Assembly (NCBI GenBank): GCA_964036275.1
Contig: OZ038439.1
Coordinates: 12,939,095 to 13,003,094 of the forward strand
Origin: Litoditis marina
Lineage: Eukaryota > Nematoda > Chromadorea > Rhabditida > Rhabditidae
Direction: 5' to 3'
DNA length: 64,000 bases
Below the pieces are notes generated by a model. That model was given only the letters and a program-made list of their open reading frames with translations. It did not search any database and was not told the DNA's origin. Both the position numbers and the translations under genes were made by a program. Positions within the stretch are counted from its first letter, which is position 1; every line of letters starts with the position of its first letter. This document shows positions 24,342 to 41,336 of this stretch, in pieces.

Positions 24342-26810
24342 ACGGGTGTTAATATACAGTATTATACTATAAGTTTTGTTGAGTTTATTGTATTCATATA
24401 AGGGATATGATCTGATTAGCACTGTATTCAGAGTGTGATTTCGGAATTTTTAGGTGTTCTCAGTGTATTCGTATCGCCATATTCATATTGAAAACATCAG
24501 AATCGAAAATATCAACGCGAACCTCTGAGTTTTCTATTCAAGTTTCTTATGTCGAACTGTTCGGATTAGGTTACCGATACCGTAGATCAGTTCAAAAACT
24601 GTTTAATCACTGTTTGTGAACCGATGCATTGTTCAGGGTAGTTCTAATCGTTCTTTGTACATTTTGATTGTCGATCGTATTACACGTTTGATAAACTATA
24701 AACATTCGTGTTTTGCCTCATTTGTTGTTAGAAAACCAGTTCATGTGACACATCCACTCCTCGTCCCACTACATTGTTTTTAAACTTCAACATGTACTTT
24801 TGAATTCTTCATGAAAGCACCGAATTTTCGTAGACGACTTCCGCTTAGTTTGAGGTTTCTTGGTTTGTCGTGGAAATCATGGATTTCAATACGTGATATT
24901 TGGTTCAACATATCTGCTTTTTCATTTAACTGACTTTCACGCCGGAAATCTCGGCTTTTTCGTAATTCCTTTGGAGAGTGTGTCAGGTATCAAATAACCG
25001 TGCTATACGATGTAGACTTACGTAATCTCAGACCAATCTCTTTTCTCCTCTCCCTAATGGAATATTCGAGCAGGGATAGGTTTCAAGTAGGGCCTTAATT
25101 GGGTAGAGTAACCTGATACCAATCGGTTGGGGGGAGGGCTAAACACTGGTAGGGGGAGAATAGTCTTTAACATTACAACGTTTAGTCAAGTTGGTCTAAC
25201 ATGTTCCTGTTTTTAACATGCACTTCTCACGTCGACGTGTTTTCTGATTATCTTTTCTGGAGGATTCGTCTATAGTGATCTCACAGAAATATTGACAGGC
25301 TATGCAGATATATCTCGATGCATTTCAAACTCTCCATACAGTATGAATATACGAGCAAACTACAACCCGTCTATTTCATATGAATACGGAAAGTAGTTTC
25401 GCACCGTACTTTCCTCATGATGTATTGGTAGGAACTCATTATATTCTGTTTTCATTGATCGTATCACAGATGTGCTATGAATTGGGGTAAAACCAACCGA
25501 ATTGGAAACAAAAGTTGAATCATTGATTTTTACTATTAACTTGCCCAGTTTTCTCACACCAGAAACTGACCTCAAATCTGTTGACTGAGTATCAAATGAA
25601 CGCTAACTGTTTGCCTGCGTATTCTATGTAAACACATCCGGCCGGTATCATGCTCAAAAACTGTCTCCAATGTGTATTTGTTTATATAAACACACTGCGT
25701 GTTCGACATAAACTGACAAAAGTTTCACAAAGATCAGAGTTTGTATACCATATTATCCCAGCATTCTCATCCCAACCTGCGTCTCTTGCTTTGCGCACTA
25801 TTTTTTTCGAAACGGGAGGTAAGAGCAGAGAAATAGCGCATGTTTGAGGAGACGCAGGCTGGGCATACTAAAAGTAAATTGAAAAGTCACGTAAAGTTGG
25901 CAATCTAATGAGGTATCGTATAGTTTGTCATTGCACGTTTCTGAGTTCTGCTGTGTTTAGCATGTTTCATGTGACTGTGCAATTGATGAACACTACACCA
26001 GAGTACGGGCTCAGACTCACAAATAGTTCTTGAGCTATCAAAAATTTTCTTCCTAATCTTGTTTCCACAATCTCAATGTACCAATACAACTGTTGCTTAA
26101 TTTAGCATGTTGTTTTCGACCGTCTTTCTAGATCGAAGTAGAACAAACTTTCGAGCCTAAACCATTTTCGAAGTTTGTGTGATTCTGTAAATATATTAAC
26201 ATTATTAACTTACTAAAAACATTGTTTTGCCTGTATCAATGAACTAGCTTTTTTCGTTACGAAACCGTTTGGCTCATTCTCTTTCGGCTGTTTTCAAGTG
26301 TCCTTGCTATGAGCAATGATTAATCACCCTTTCTTTCATTCTCTTTTTCTTTCTCTCCGATTCTCATCAAATCAGAACTGATATAAGTAAACAACAAACA
26401 ACCCACTGTATAAGTAAACATACGCTCAATGTATAAACAAAACAAGTTTAACTTTACTTCCTAACAACTGGTTTTTATTCTATCTGATTGGCAACACAGT
26501 TCACTGCTGTTGTTGTAATGTTATCGATTTGGCACCAATGAAAACTTTAATTTTTTCACCTTTCAAGTTATCTTCCTTGGTATGTGTTCACAATCAAAGA
26601 GATAAATTTAATATTCTATGTTAGTAATTAGAGAAATGTTTTTATTTTAATAACCGTGTTTTTATCTCATTTTCAAACTGTCAAAAGTTGAAAAAATAAT
26701 GCATCCATACCCTCAGTATAACAATGACTAAATTTTTCTGTTCCATTCTGAATACTTCTAGTGGTGTTGTTCTCGGTCGGGTGCCTATTGCCCAACATTG
26801 CGAAAACGTA
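24342..26810. other. Spacer between the PLD3-like gene and tRNA-Gly
   Basis: No exon found. Holds a degenerate palindromic element (about 25755-25866, GCGTCTC/GAGACGC arms) directly abutting a CACGTGA-family element (about 25866-25992). Otherwise AT-rich. Confidence 0.6.
25866..25992. mobile_element. CACGTGA-family element in the spacer before tRNA-Gly
   Basis: ACTAAAAGTAAATTGAAAAG, TCACGTAAAGTTGG, TTTGTCATTGCACGTTTCTG, then CTGTGCAATTGATG. It abuts a degenerate GCGTCTC palindrome on its left. Confidence 0.75.
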
Positions 26811-26881
26811 GCATCGGTGGTTCAGTGGTAGAATGCTCGCCTGCCACGCGGGCGGCCCGGGTTCGATTCCCGGCCGATGCA
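26811..26881 (+). tRNA. tRNA-Gly (anticodon GCC)
   Basis: A 71-base cloverleaf. The acceptor stem GCATCGG pairs with CCGATGC plus discriminator A. The D arm contains the A box TGGTTCAGTGG. The anticodon loop carries GCC in CTGCCAC. The T arm contains GGTTCGATTCC. A TTTT terminator follows at 26885-26888. It is intron-free and on the plus strand, in the spacer before the Ly6 gene. Confidence 0.97.
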
Positions 26882-27047
26882 ATGTTTTCTCGTTGTCACC
26901 CTCAATTTCCTCCTAATTTTGTATATAACGTGGTTCACTTTTGATTATCGCCACCGAGTGTTGGTTTTCAACTAAGTTTCTATTACAGCTTGTTGAACCG
27001 TTTTTATTTCAGGTCTCCATTTTTTCCTGTAGAACAATCAACTCGCA

Positions 27048-30000
27048 ATGTACAGAAATATTTTGATAGCTGCAATCTGCCTAGTTTCTATCTCTGGTGA
27101 GTACGCAGCATAGCAAGATACGTGATATACCTCAATTGCTGACCTTTGATAACATTAAACCAATTCTAAACAAATGAAGATCTTCGGATTATATTCACAG
27201 CGAACGTGTGAAAATACGAGTAATTTTTTTCATTCACTACACTTATAAACTATCAAAATAAGTGAATATTGCCTCCTGCCGATCAATAAAACTGTTAGGA
27301 TACTATCAGTAACTAATTTTTCCTAAAAAAACGAGATGATGGATATTTGCCTAAAATAATGTAGATTATAAGCTAAATATTAGTCAAAACATAAAATAGC
27401 CTATTCCAGAATGTGCCAAGCGGTGCTACAGCGGGTCGAAAGATGACTACGAGTCGCGCTCGAACAATTTGCATTATAAACTTAATATTATTCAGAAACA
27501 CAAAAAAAAGTTGATCTCAGACTTAGGCAATACAGTGCGTCGAAATACCATTACGAGATATCGTTACTGACTAAAAAAACTAAACTCATTATTTATCAAA
27601 ATTGGTCACATAACTTGTGCGAAACAGTGTAAAAAGAGGACTTTTGAATTCCAGAATGTGCCAAGCGGTGCTACAGCGGCTCGAAAGACCACTACGAGTC
27701 GCGTCTCTGTGATACCGGGGTCGACGGGAAGTTCCAGTGTCAGAAGTTCGAGTGCGAGGGCGGCAGATGTGAGCTCATTCTTCAACACTATATAGTTATG
27801 AAATCAATCAATATTATAGTGTTAAATTGGAGATTTTATGATTTACAAGGTCATGTAATGTGGTTTTAAATGGCGTGTTCAATGGCTTGGTGAGGAAGCA
27901 GTCAATGTTTGGTCTAAAATGGTGTGCGACATTTTAACCCGCGTTAATGAAAAGTTTAAATGAGCTCCGCACGTTACTTTTTGTTCACTATTATTTGCAT
28001 GAAAATGAATCAGAAAACGTGGTAACAGTGAACTCACATAAAAGTGGATCCAAAAAAGCGCCTTAGTGTTGCATGTTCTGGACTATCTCCAGAAAATGAA
28101 AATAAGCAACCGTTAACTTCACTATTTATATATGTTTCCCGTTTCTTGCCCTTCTGGTGAAATTCAGTTTTCATTCACGTACAACCTGTGACACACCTCG
28201 GAATTCACTGACTCGCAGTAACATAGTCGTCGTCAACGGAAAGGCGGGAGGGTACTGTATATCTCATTTTCCGCTGTGTACGCACATATCTCATCGATTC
28301 CAAAGCTCGCCGGTTATATGCTTTAATAGCGCAGTGGTTTGTGCCCTGCTACAAAACTTTTGCTCGCAGGTTCGATTCCGGCAAGAGACGGAAATTTATA
28401 ATGTTAGCACTCACTATACTGTCGAGAATTGATGACGTGATACAATGCTTCACCTATCTACTTCATTGAGTCGTTGTATAGCTCAGTTTCCCTCTATGTT
28501 GTGTGATATTTCGTTCAGCCCCGTTCGTGTTGCGTACTTGTGCCAGGAAGGGTGTGAATTGTATGGCGGGACCAACTGCAACAACTGATCGATTGTTCAT
28601 TGATTATACTATTATTGGTTTTAACAGGGAAAATTCAATCAATCAACAACCAACTTATCGATTATTGATTGATTATTGATTTTTCATGTGTGTTTTCGTT
28701 CAGCCCCGTTTGTGTTGCGTACTTGTGCCAGGAAGGGTGTCAATTGTATGGCGGGACCAGCCATCTGCAAGTTCAGTAAGGGGACCGGGTCGTGTTCCCG
28801 ATGTGACACCGACAACTGCAACGCCTAATCGACTATTGATTGAATTTCCTCACTATTCCCGTTTTCAAGGTAGGTGATGTAGTGAGGTGTTCGTAATGAT
28901 TTGTCGTTTTGGTTGGAATGCAAGAGTGTATTTTTGGTTAGCTCGTAGCATGCACCCAAAACGTACTGAAGAAAGCACAGGGTTCTTTTTTGAAGCAAAA
29001 CTATATACCGTGTGATCCATCGTGGAAACAGTGTCTAGGAGTCGAGGAGTAGAATTAAACTTGCTCATAAGACCGCAATCCGCATCTGTGTCCACTACTT
29101 CATGATGAAATAATGTATACTGTTCGTCAATTGCACAGTCACGTAAATCATGGTAAAGACAGCAGAACTCGGAAACGTGCAACGACAAAGTACACGATTA
29201 CTCATTACAATGCTAGCTTCACGTGACATTCCATTTACTTCTAGTATAGTGTTGACATTGAGGACTGAATTCGATGGGTACCTACTGAAAAAGCTTTATG
29301 ACAAACATAATGAGAACTAAAAATACTGAGCCATTTTTGAAGCTCAAAGCCTATGATAGATATCGATTGATATTGATTTTCAGAAGGGTTGTTAATCGAG
29401 TTGGAAATTTCGAGTTTTCGAGTTTCGAGTTTTTCGAGTTTTGGGAATTTCGAGTTTTTCGAGTTCGAGTTTTCAGCGTTTCAAAAAAAACCGAGTTTTC
29501 GAGTTTCGAGTTGAACTCGAAAAACTCGATTTTCAAGTTTCGAGTTTGGTCGTTAAGTTTTAGGATTTTATCGAGCTGAACAAATAATAATTTTTCGAGA
29601 AATTCTATTTTTTTCTCGTGATTATGCGAGAATCGTGAAAAAAAAAGCATTTTATGTTTGAAATAGCAAAAAAAGTGCTGTGAAACGCTCATTCGTCCAA
29701 TATTTCTGACTTGGGACGAAGCCAAACTCGAAACTTTCAAAAATTTCGAGTTTTTCGAGTTTCGAGTTTTTCGAGTTTGGAGAAAAACCGAGTTTTCGAG
29801 TTTCGAGTTACTCGAGTTTTGGAGATTTCGAGTTTTTCGAGTTTCGAGTCGAACTCGAAACTCGAAATTTCGAGTTATTTCGAGTTTTTTCGAAATTCGA
29901 GTTTGGCTTTAACAACCCTAATTTTCAGTATCCGACAACTTCACCGTCCGCGCCTGTATTCCCGCGGAGAGTAAATGTGAATCTTCGTCCAAGATCTGCT

Positions 30001-30122
30001 CTGAACAGGGCGGTGTGGGCAGATGTTTTCTCTGTGAGAAAGACGACTGCAACACAGCGCAAGTTGTGAATACCGTAACCTCGTTGGTCCTGCCACTACT
30101 CGTGTTTGTCCGGTTTTACTAG
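27048..30122 (+). CDS. Ly6/three-finger protein with two alternative last exons (secreted and GPI-anchored forms)
   Basis: Shared exons: 27048-27096 (signal peptide MYRNILIAAICLVSIS) and 27655-27768 (ECAKRCYSGSKDHYES..., Cys-rich). Exon 2 ends in phase 1 and can join either of two homologous last exons. Exon 3a, 28704-28828, encodes FVLRTCARKGVNC..., ends CDTDNCNA-stop, and gives 95 aa with no anchor. Exon 3b, 29929-30122, encodes FTVRACIPAESKC..., ends CEKDDCN followed by a hydrophobic tail (SLVLPLLVFV), a typical GPI signal, and gives 118 aa. Both share the Cys spacing and C..C..D.CN ending of Ly6/uPAR domains. Such proteins act at the cell surface, often on receptors or channels. A 1.1-kb intron with a TTTCGAG satellite separates the two exons. 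Decayed copies of exon 2 and exon 3a lie upstream of their intact versions. Whether both forms are made is inferred from frame only. Confidence 0.82.
27410..27465 (+). pseudogene. Truncated duplicate of Ly6 exon 2
   Basis: After an ATTCCAG acceptor, the first ~55 bases nearly repeat exon 2 (27655 onward): same ECAKRCYSGSKDDYESR start. Similarity then stops and no donor in the right place follows. It sits 190 bp before the intact exon, whose preceding CCAG is also shared. It reads as a partial tandem duplication, probably not spliced in because its end is lost. Confidence 0.75.
28222..28418 (+). mobile_element. tRNA-like MITE/SINE, copy 8 (Ly6 intron 2)
   Basis: ATAGTCGTCGTCAACGG to CACTCACTATA. 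A box TAGCGCAGTGG and B box GGTTCGATTCC are both perfect, so the RNA polymerase III promoter looks complete. Confidence 0.9.
28519..28590 (+). pseudogene. Internally deleted duplicate of Ly6 exon 3a
   Basis: Begins after TCGTTCAG exactly like exon 3a and repeats its first ~49 bases with few changes. It then jumps straight to the end sequence (ACTGCAAC...). About 55 bases of the middle are missing, which removes several cysteines and the CDTDNCN ending and shifts the frame past the normal stop. The same acceptor context occurs 185 bp later at the intact exon. Confidence 0.75.
29122..29251. mobile_element. CACGTGA-family element between Ly6 exons 3a and 3b
   Basis: Inverted copy: GTCAATTGCACAGTCACGTA, GACAGCAGAACTCGGAAACG, GCTAGCTTCACGTGAC, ending ACTTCTAGTATAG. 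Confidence 0.8.
29395..29905. repeat. TTTCGAG / CTCGAAA satellite between Ly6 exons 3a and 3b
   Basis: About 40 imperfect tandem units of a 7-8-base TTTCGAG(T) motif in two blocks (29395-29580 and 29727-29905) around a non-repeat centre. Local switches to AACTCGAAA make hairpins. The right block ends 23 bp before the exon 3b acceptor. Confidence 0.88.
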
Positions 30123-30485
30123 TAGAATTATTGATTCGAATTTTCTAATGCTCATTACCCAGTGACGTTTTCAGTAGTTTTATAGGTATTCACCAAATTT
30201 TTCTCAATTTTTTGAACGGTTTGTAAACTGACCTTTTCTTTGTGTTTTTGTATTCTTTCAGTTTTGTCAAGAACATGTTTTTGCTATATTTCAGTTTTAT
30301 ACGATGGTTATATGAAAATATGCATAATTCTGTAAACAAAAGACGATAAAGCTCAATAATGTCATGTGTTGTGTTATGTAGGCCTTCGTTCATGCCACCT
30401 CGTCCTGGAAAACCAACAATAACAAATTACGGAACTTTCAAAGTTAATACGAATTGTTCACAAAAGTTTGGTTACACGCGTGATA

Positions 30486-30606
30486 TAAGTAAATTGAATA
30501 TTCACGTAAAGTTAGCATTCCTTATGAGCATCGTGCACTTTGTCATTGCACGAGTTCTGCTGTGTTTAACATGTTTCACGTTTCTGTGCGATGGACTAAC
30601 ACTATA
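30486..30606. mobile_element. CACGTGA-family element between Ly6 and the membrane-protein gene
   Basis: AGTAAATTGAATATTCACGT, GTGCACTTTGTCATTGCACG, TGCTGTGTTTAACATGTTTC, ending AACACTATA. Its right end is six bases from the tentative stop codon of the minus-strand membrane-protein model, which is one reason to doubt that exon. Confidence 0.8.
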
Positions 30607-30611
30607 TGAGC

Positions 30612-31651
30612 TTAACCACTAAGATGGTGTTTGTTTCCAAAATCACTTTTTGTTCGGTGACAAGTTTTCGCTAACTTTTTGCGCCAGATATTTGTATCGA
30701 ATGTAGGCAAAACCAACTGAACAACGCGAGTTACGTCGTATTCGGAAAAACATCATGTGTGAATCAGAGTCAGAAAACCACATCACCCGTTTTTTTTTCA
30801 GAATGGTGTGATATGCTCCGTTAATTAATTTCCCGACATAAGTTAGTTGATATACTCTGTTTCTCTAACATTCTAGAAAAACTGTTAACTTCAGTCATAT
30901 TTAAAACAGTGAAGTCAACGAATTGAAAAACAAACATATAACCAGAAATGCTCACTTTCAAGTTGAAGCCGCCAGTTTTGTAGAGGATCCTGCGGAAAAC
31001 TATCATGATAACAGTGAAGATGAGAGTGAAAATAACCGCACCCACAGAAAAACCGAGAACGAACGCCGGCCACGATTCGTCTAGAACATTTATAGTTATA
31101 AAAATGTGCTCAAAGAAGGACGATTGTGTGGTCCAATCGCAACGCTTCAGTCCTTTAAACCGCAATACATTTTTCAACTGCAGTCTAAAGGATCGTTGAC
31201 ACGGGATTGGTCCACGTAATCGTCCTGCTTTAATTAAATGTGCCATAAATGTGTACTCAATATTGTTTCGACTAGTCGGAATCTACGTTTGGTGTGAGTG
31301 TTCTCAGAATGTTCAAACTTCACGGGAAGTCACAACTTTAGAAGTACCAAATAGTTTGACAAGTTGAGTGAAAACGTGTTCTCTATTAATCTGGCAATTT
31401 TATATTGCATCCCACTCTGCTTTACTATGTTCTCCACGAACATTTCCAGAGCATCTCATAATGCCTTTTTAAAAATACATGGTAGTATATGGTCATGTTG
31501 GATCGGATATGATGTCATTTCTGAATATGATAAGTTCGATCTTCATGAAAATATTACGACAAATGAATGTAGAAAGTAATTAGGGAAACTAGAAATATAA
31601 AAGAAACTGACGCCAGTCGATTCCGATGACTTTGCTTCCTTGGGCGACCAT
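30612..31651 (-). CDS. Possible small single-pass membrane protein (3 exons, about 90 aa)
   Basis: Model on the minus strand: exon 1 31651-31612 (MVAQGSKVIGIDW, donor GTCAGT), exon 2 31080-30956, tentative exon 3 30716-30612 ending TAA. Exon 2 is the well-supported part: after a TTCTAG acceptor it encodes ESWPAFVLGFSVGAV, then a strongly hydrophobic segment of about 22 residues, then FRRILYKTGG, and ends at a perfect GTGAGC donor. The positive residues after the helix suggest a cytoplasmic C-terminus. Exon 1 joins it in frame. Exon 3 is chosen only because it is open and in frame behind a GTTCAG acceptor, and may be wrong. I do not recognise the family. It lies 1.9 kb downstream of the 93-aa gene on the same strand. 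Confidence 0.45.
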
Positions 31652-33512
31652 TTTTCCAAGTGAAATGATATGCGCGAATAAGCGTTCCTATCACTTTTTC
31701 TGTCCCTTACACAACTGCAGAAAGTTCGGTGGGAAATCTGCGGGTAAATAAATGTTTGTCGTAAATTAGAGGCGTATAAGCGTGTCGAGAGATGTTCGAT
31801 GATTGAAGAAAATTGGGTAGTGATCACGAAACGCTCATTCATTCAATCTTCATTTTGTTATACACAAAATATGCGAAAAACACAAAATAATAAAAAGTAA
31901 AGTTGTCTCTGCTCACTAATATGACGTGTAACGAAGTCAATACCAATACCAACTCGTAGTTGCCAGAAATGTAGTTGTTGATTATATTTTACGTAATCAC
32001 GTGAACTAACAGTCAATAACGAGCACAAATCCAGTAGTTGATAATTGTAACTTCACTCAATGATATGAAAACGCAGTAAAAATTGTGTACCATGATCGTT
32101 TTTGAGCGTATGCAATGTGCACACAACACACTTTTAGCACTTCGCAGACACAATTATCCTAAAATAAACATGTTTGTGTTGATAAGGTTACTGACATGGT
32201 TGCTACTAAATAGGAATCAAACTGAAGAAGAAAACTACCTGATTAAAGTTAGGTTAATGTATGTAGTTTTTCTTTAATAATGTCAATCAGACGTAACTCA
32301 AGCTTTATTACTGTATAAAACAAGCTTCAATCATAATGTAACAAACATAAGGTAAAGTAACGAACATACCTTTCACCTTAGTTCAAGACAATAAGATAAA
32401 TTATATTAAGTTGAAAGTGTTATGAAATAGGAATGAAGGCAGTATTGAATGACGATTTCTCTTATTGTTTAGAGATAATAATGAAATCGCTATAGAATCG
32501 AAAATGCGTAACAATTGCCGCGCTAATATCGGCGTTTCACTTTGAAATGCAGAAGAAAAAACATAGCTAATACTCGCAAAAAAGATTTTTGCTAGCAAAC
32601 AAATTTTAGTTTAAGCGTTATAGAACCAACAACTTATTGAAAGTCCAAATGAATGTTCAAATTTCGATCACAACCTTCCTCAATGAGAACAAGTGTTACA
32701 TAGAGCATTGAAGGTATGTCATCGAATGAGTTAATTTGTGGTTTAATTAAGTTGTTTGCTCGATACTCCTTTTTTAACACCAATAAAATATGAACTTTTG
32801 GAATCAAATTTTATTATTTCGATATAGCACAACAATATGAGATAGACTGTGATAGAATTCTGATTTTAATCACAAAATGTGGATTTATGCATAATGAGGA
32901 AAGTTTCAAAAATATACATTAATTGTTCACGTTAAAAAACGAACCGCAAATTCTTTCAATGATTTAAACTTATCAATGTAACGTTACAAACTGCGTACAA
33001 CGGTATACAATGGTAAAACCTAGACAGAACAAATAATGTTTGATTTGGTATCTGATATGGTATCATCTACAAACAATATAGCACTACTATACATTCGTAA
33101 CTAACTGAAAAACAGGTACAAGTAGGAACTGAAGTCAAATGTATAGTCACGTGAGAGCACGGTACTCATTTTCACACGTTTTCTCACGTTTCACGTGACC
33201 ACTACATCTCCTTCTAGTATATAGTATTCTCAAGATTCAAAAGGTCATGGTATAATGCACAAGTATTATAGAACAAGGTAACCGTAAGCTAAATCGCGCG
33301 TTTTTTTTCAAAACATCGATATCATTTATTTGAAACTATTCGAGGTAAGGTTATTAGAATAGAACATAAAACAAAAATAATGGCCAGAATAACTAAAAAC
33401 TATATGAGAAGGTATATATTGAGATTATTATTATAAGATATGTTGTAAAATACAACTGAAGTAGTCGGTTATTAGAGATGAACAGAAAATTTTAAAATTC
33501 TATAATATTCGG
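31652..33512. other. AT-rich spacer below the 93-aa gene
   Basis: No exon or element recognised. One TTCACGTGA-rich stretch at about 33135-33230 (TCACGTGAGA ... TTTCACGTGACC) resembles the sequence at about 90-185 and may be a decayed inverted-repeat element. Confidence 0.5.
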
Positions 33513-34294
33513 TTATACTGCACTGACATCAGTCCTATTTTCGATAGAGTCCCAGGCGACCTGAAATTAAAATATAACTTTCCAATAATTCAATTATATT
33601 CATTTATAAATAAACCGCAGTAGCACATTGATTTGGTGAAGTGAAAAAGTTTTCTTCCAAGTTTTTTGGAAGAAAATCATTACAATGAGACATATACTAC
33701 TAAAATGAACACTACGAAAAAAATTATCGGTTTACAAAATACAACAAAAATGAATGAACTAACGCACTTATACCTGGCACATGTGCTGAACTATGGCCGA
33801 CTCGTCTCTGCTCATCTCGGTCCTCTCGTTTTTCTGTGCTCTCTCGTGCACACGCAGAACTTTGACGGCATCTGCGATAGCTGATTTCTCCACTGAAGTT
33901 GCGCGCGGAGCGGGGAGGGCTGGAATACTTGTTTTTATTATTTTCACGTGGAATACACGTGATCAAACGTTTAATAGACAATGACTTGATTAATTTTCAA
34001 GTGAAAAACACGTAAAAAGTTCATATAAGAGAGTTTGCAGATCAATGAGGCCTCAGACAAGCTGAGACAGTCTGAGTCTCTCTGACCCTCACACTCTCTC
34101 GCCAAGGCCAGTACAAACTTGGCTGGCCAATTGGCCGGTAATCGTGTATGATTTCAGTGAATTTGGTCAACATATAAACTACAGTCGTTTTAAAAGTTCC
34201 ACTCACGTTTCGTGGCCGGACTGTGTGTGACTGATGAAGAACGTGCCAATCCGTCGAAAATTGGGGAGCAGCCAAAATCTCGTTCGCTACTCAT
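33513..34294 (-). CDS. Small gene of unknown family (3 exons, 93 aa), probable second gene of a picc-1 operon
   Basis: Exons on the minus strand: 34294-34207, 33919-33774, 33560-33513 (282 bases, 94 codons with stop). The three junctions use good GTGAGT/TTCCAG and GTATAA/TTTCAG sites and keep frame throughout. The protein starts MSSERDFGCSPIFDG, has a Ser/Thr/Pro linker, then an amphipathic, probably helical stretch (about 39-80: EKSAIADAVKVLRVHERAQ and onward) rich in E, K and R, and ends NRTDVSAV. No signal peptide or membrane segment. A TTTTCCAG acceptor lies 21 bases before the ATG, and the ATG is 248 bp below the picc-1 stop, the spacing typical of nematode operons with SL2 splicing. I do not recognise the family; a small helical subunit of a larger complex is only a guess. 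Confidence 0.75.
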
Positions 34295-34541
34295 GGAAAG
34301 TCGACCGACCGATAACTGGAAAATAATCAATAGGCATCTTTAACATTCCATCTACAAAAAAACATAGTAAGTTCCTATATTCCTAAACTTATATGGTCCG
34401 TGCGAGCAAAAAGTCAGGCGTAACTGAACTTGCGGTCTGAACTTTATGACATTAAAATTTGAATAGGTTTTTTCCCCAGAGATGGTGTTTTATGGTGGAA
34501 TTAACGTTTTTTTATTGATCTCAAAAACATAGGGAAAATGT

Positions 34542-41336
<6,795 letters not shown>

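Noticed and set aside
29298..29974. Phe/Ser/Arg- or Asn/Ser/Lys-rich frames across the TTTCGAG repeat
   Set aside because: Repeat translation; the real coding starts at 29929 in a different frame.
34042..34275. A 77-codon minus-strand frame overlapping exon 1 of the 93-aa gene
   Set aside because: A shadow in another frame that runs on through the intron.
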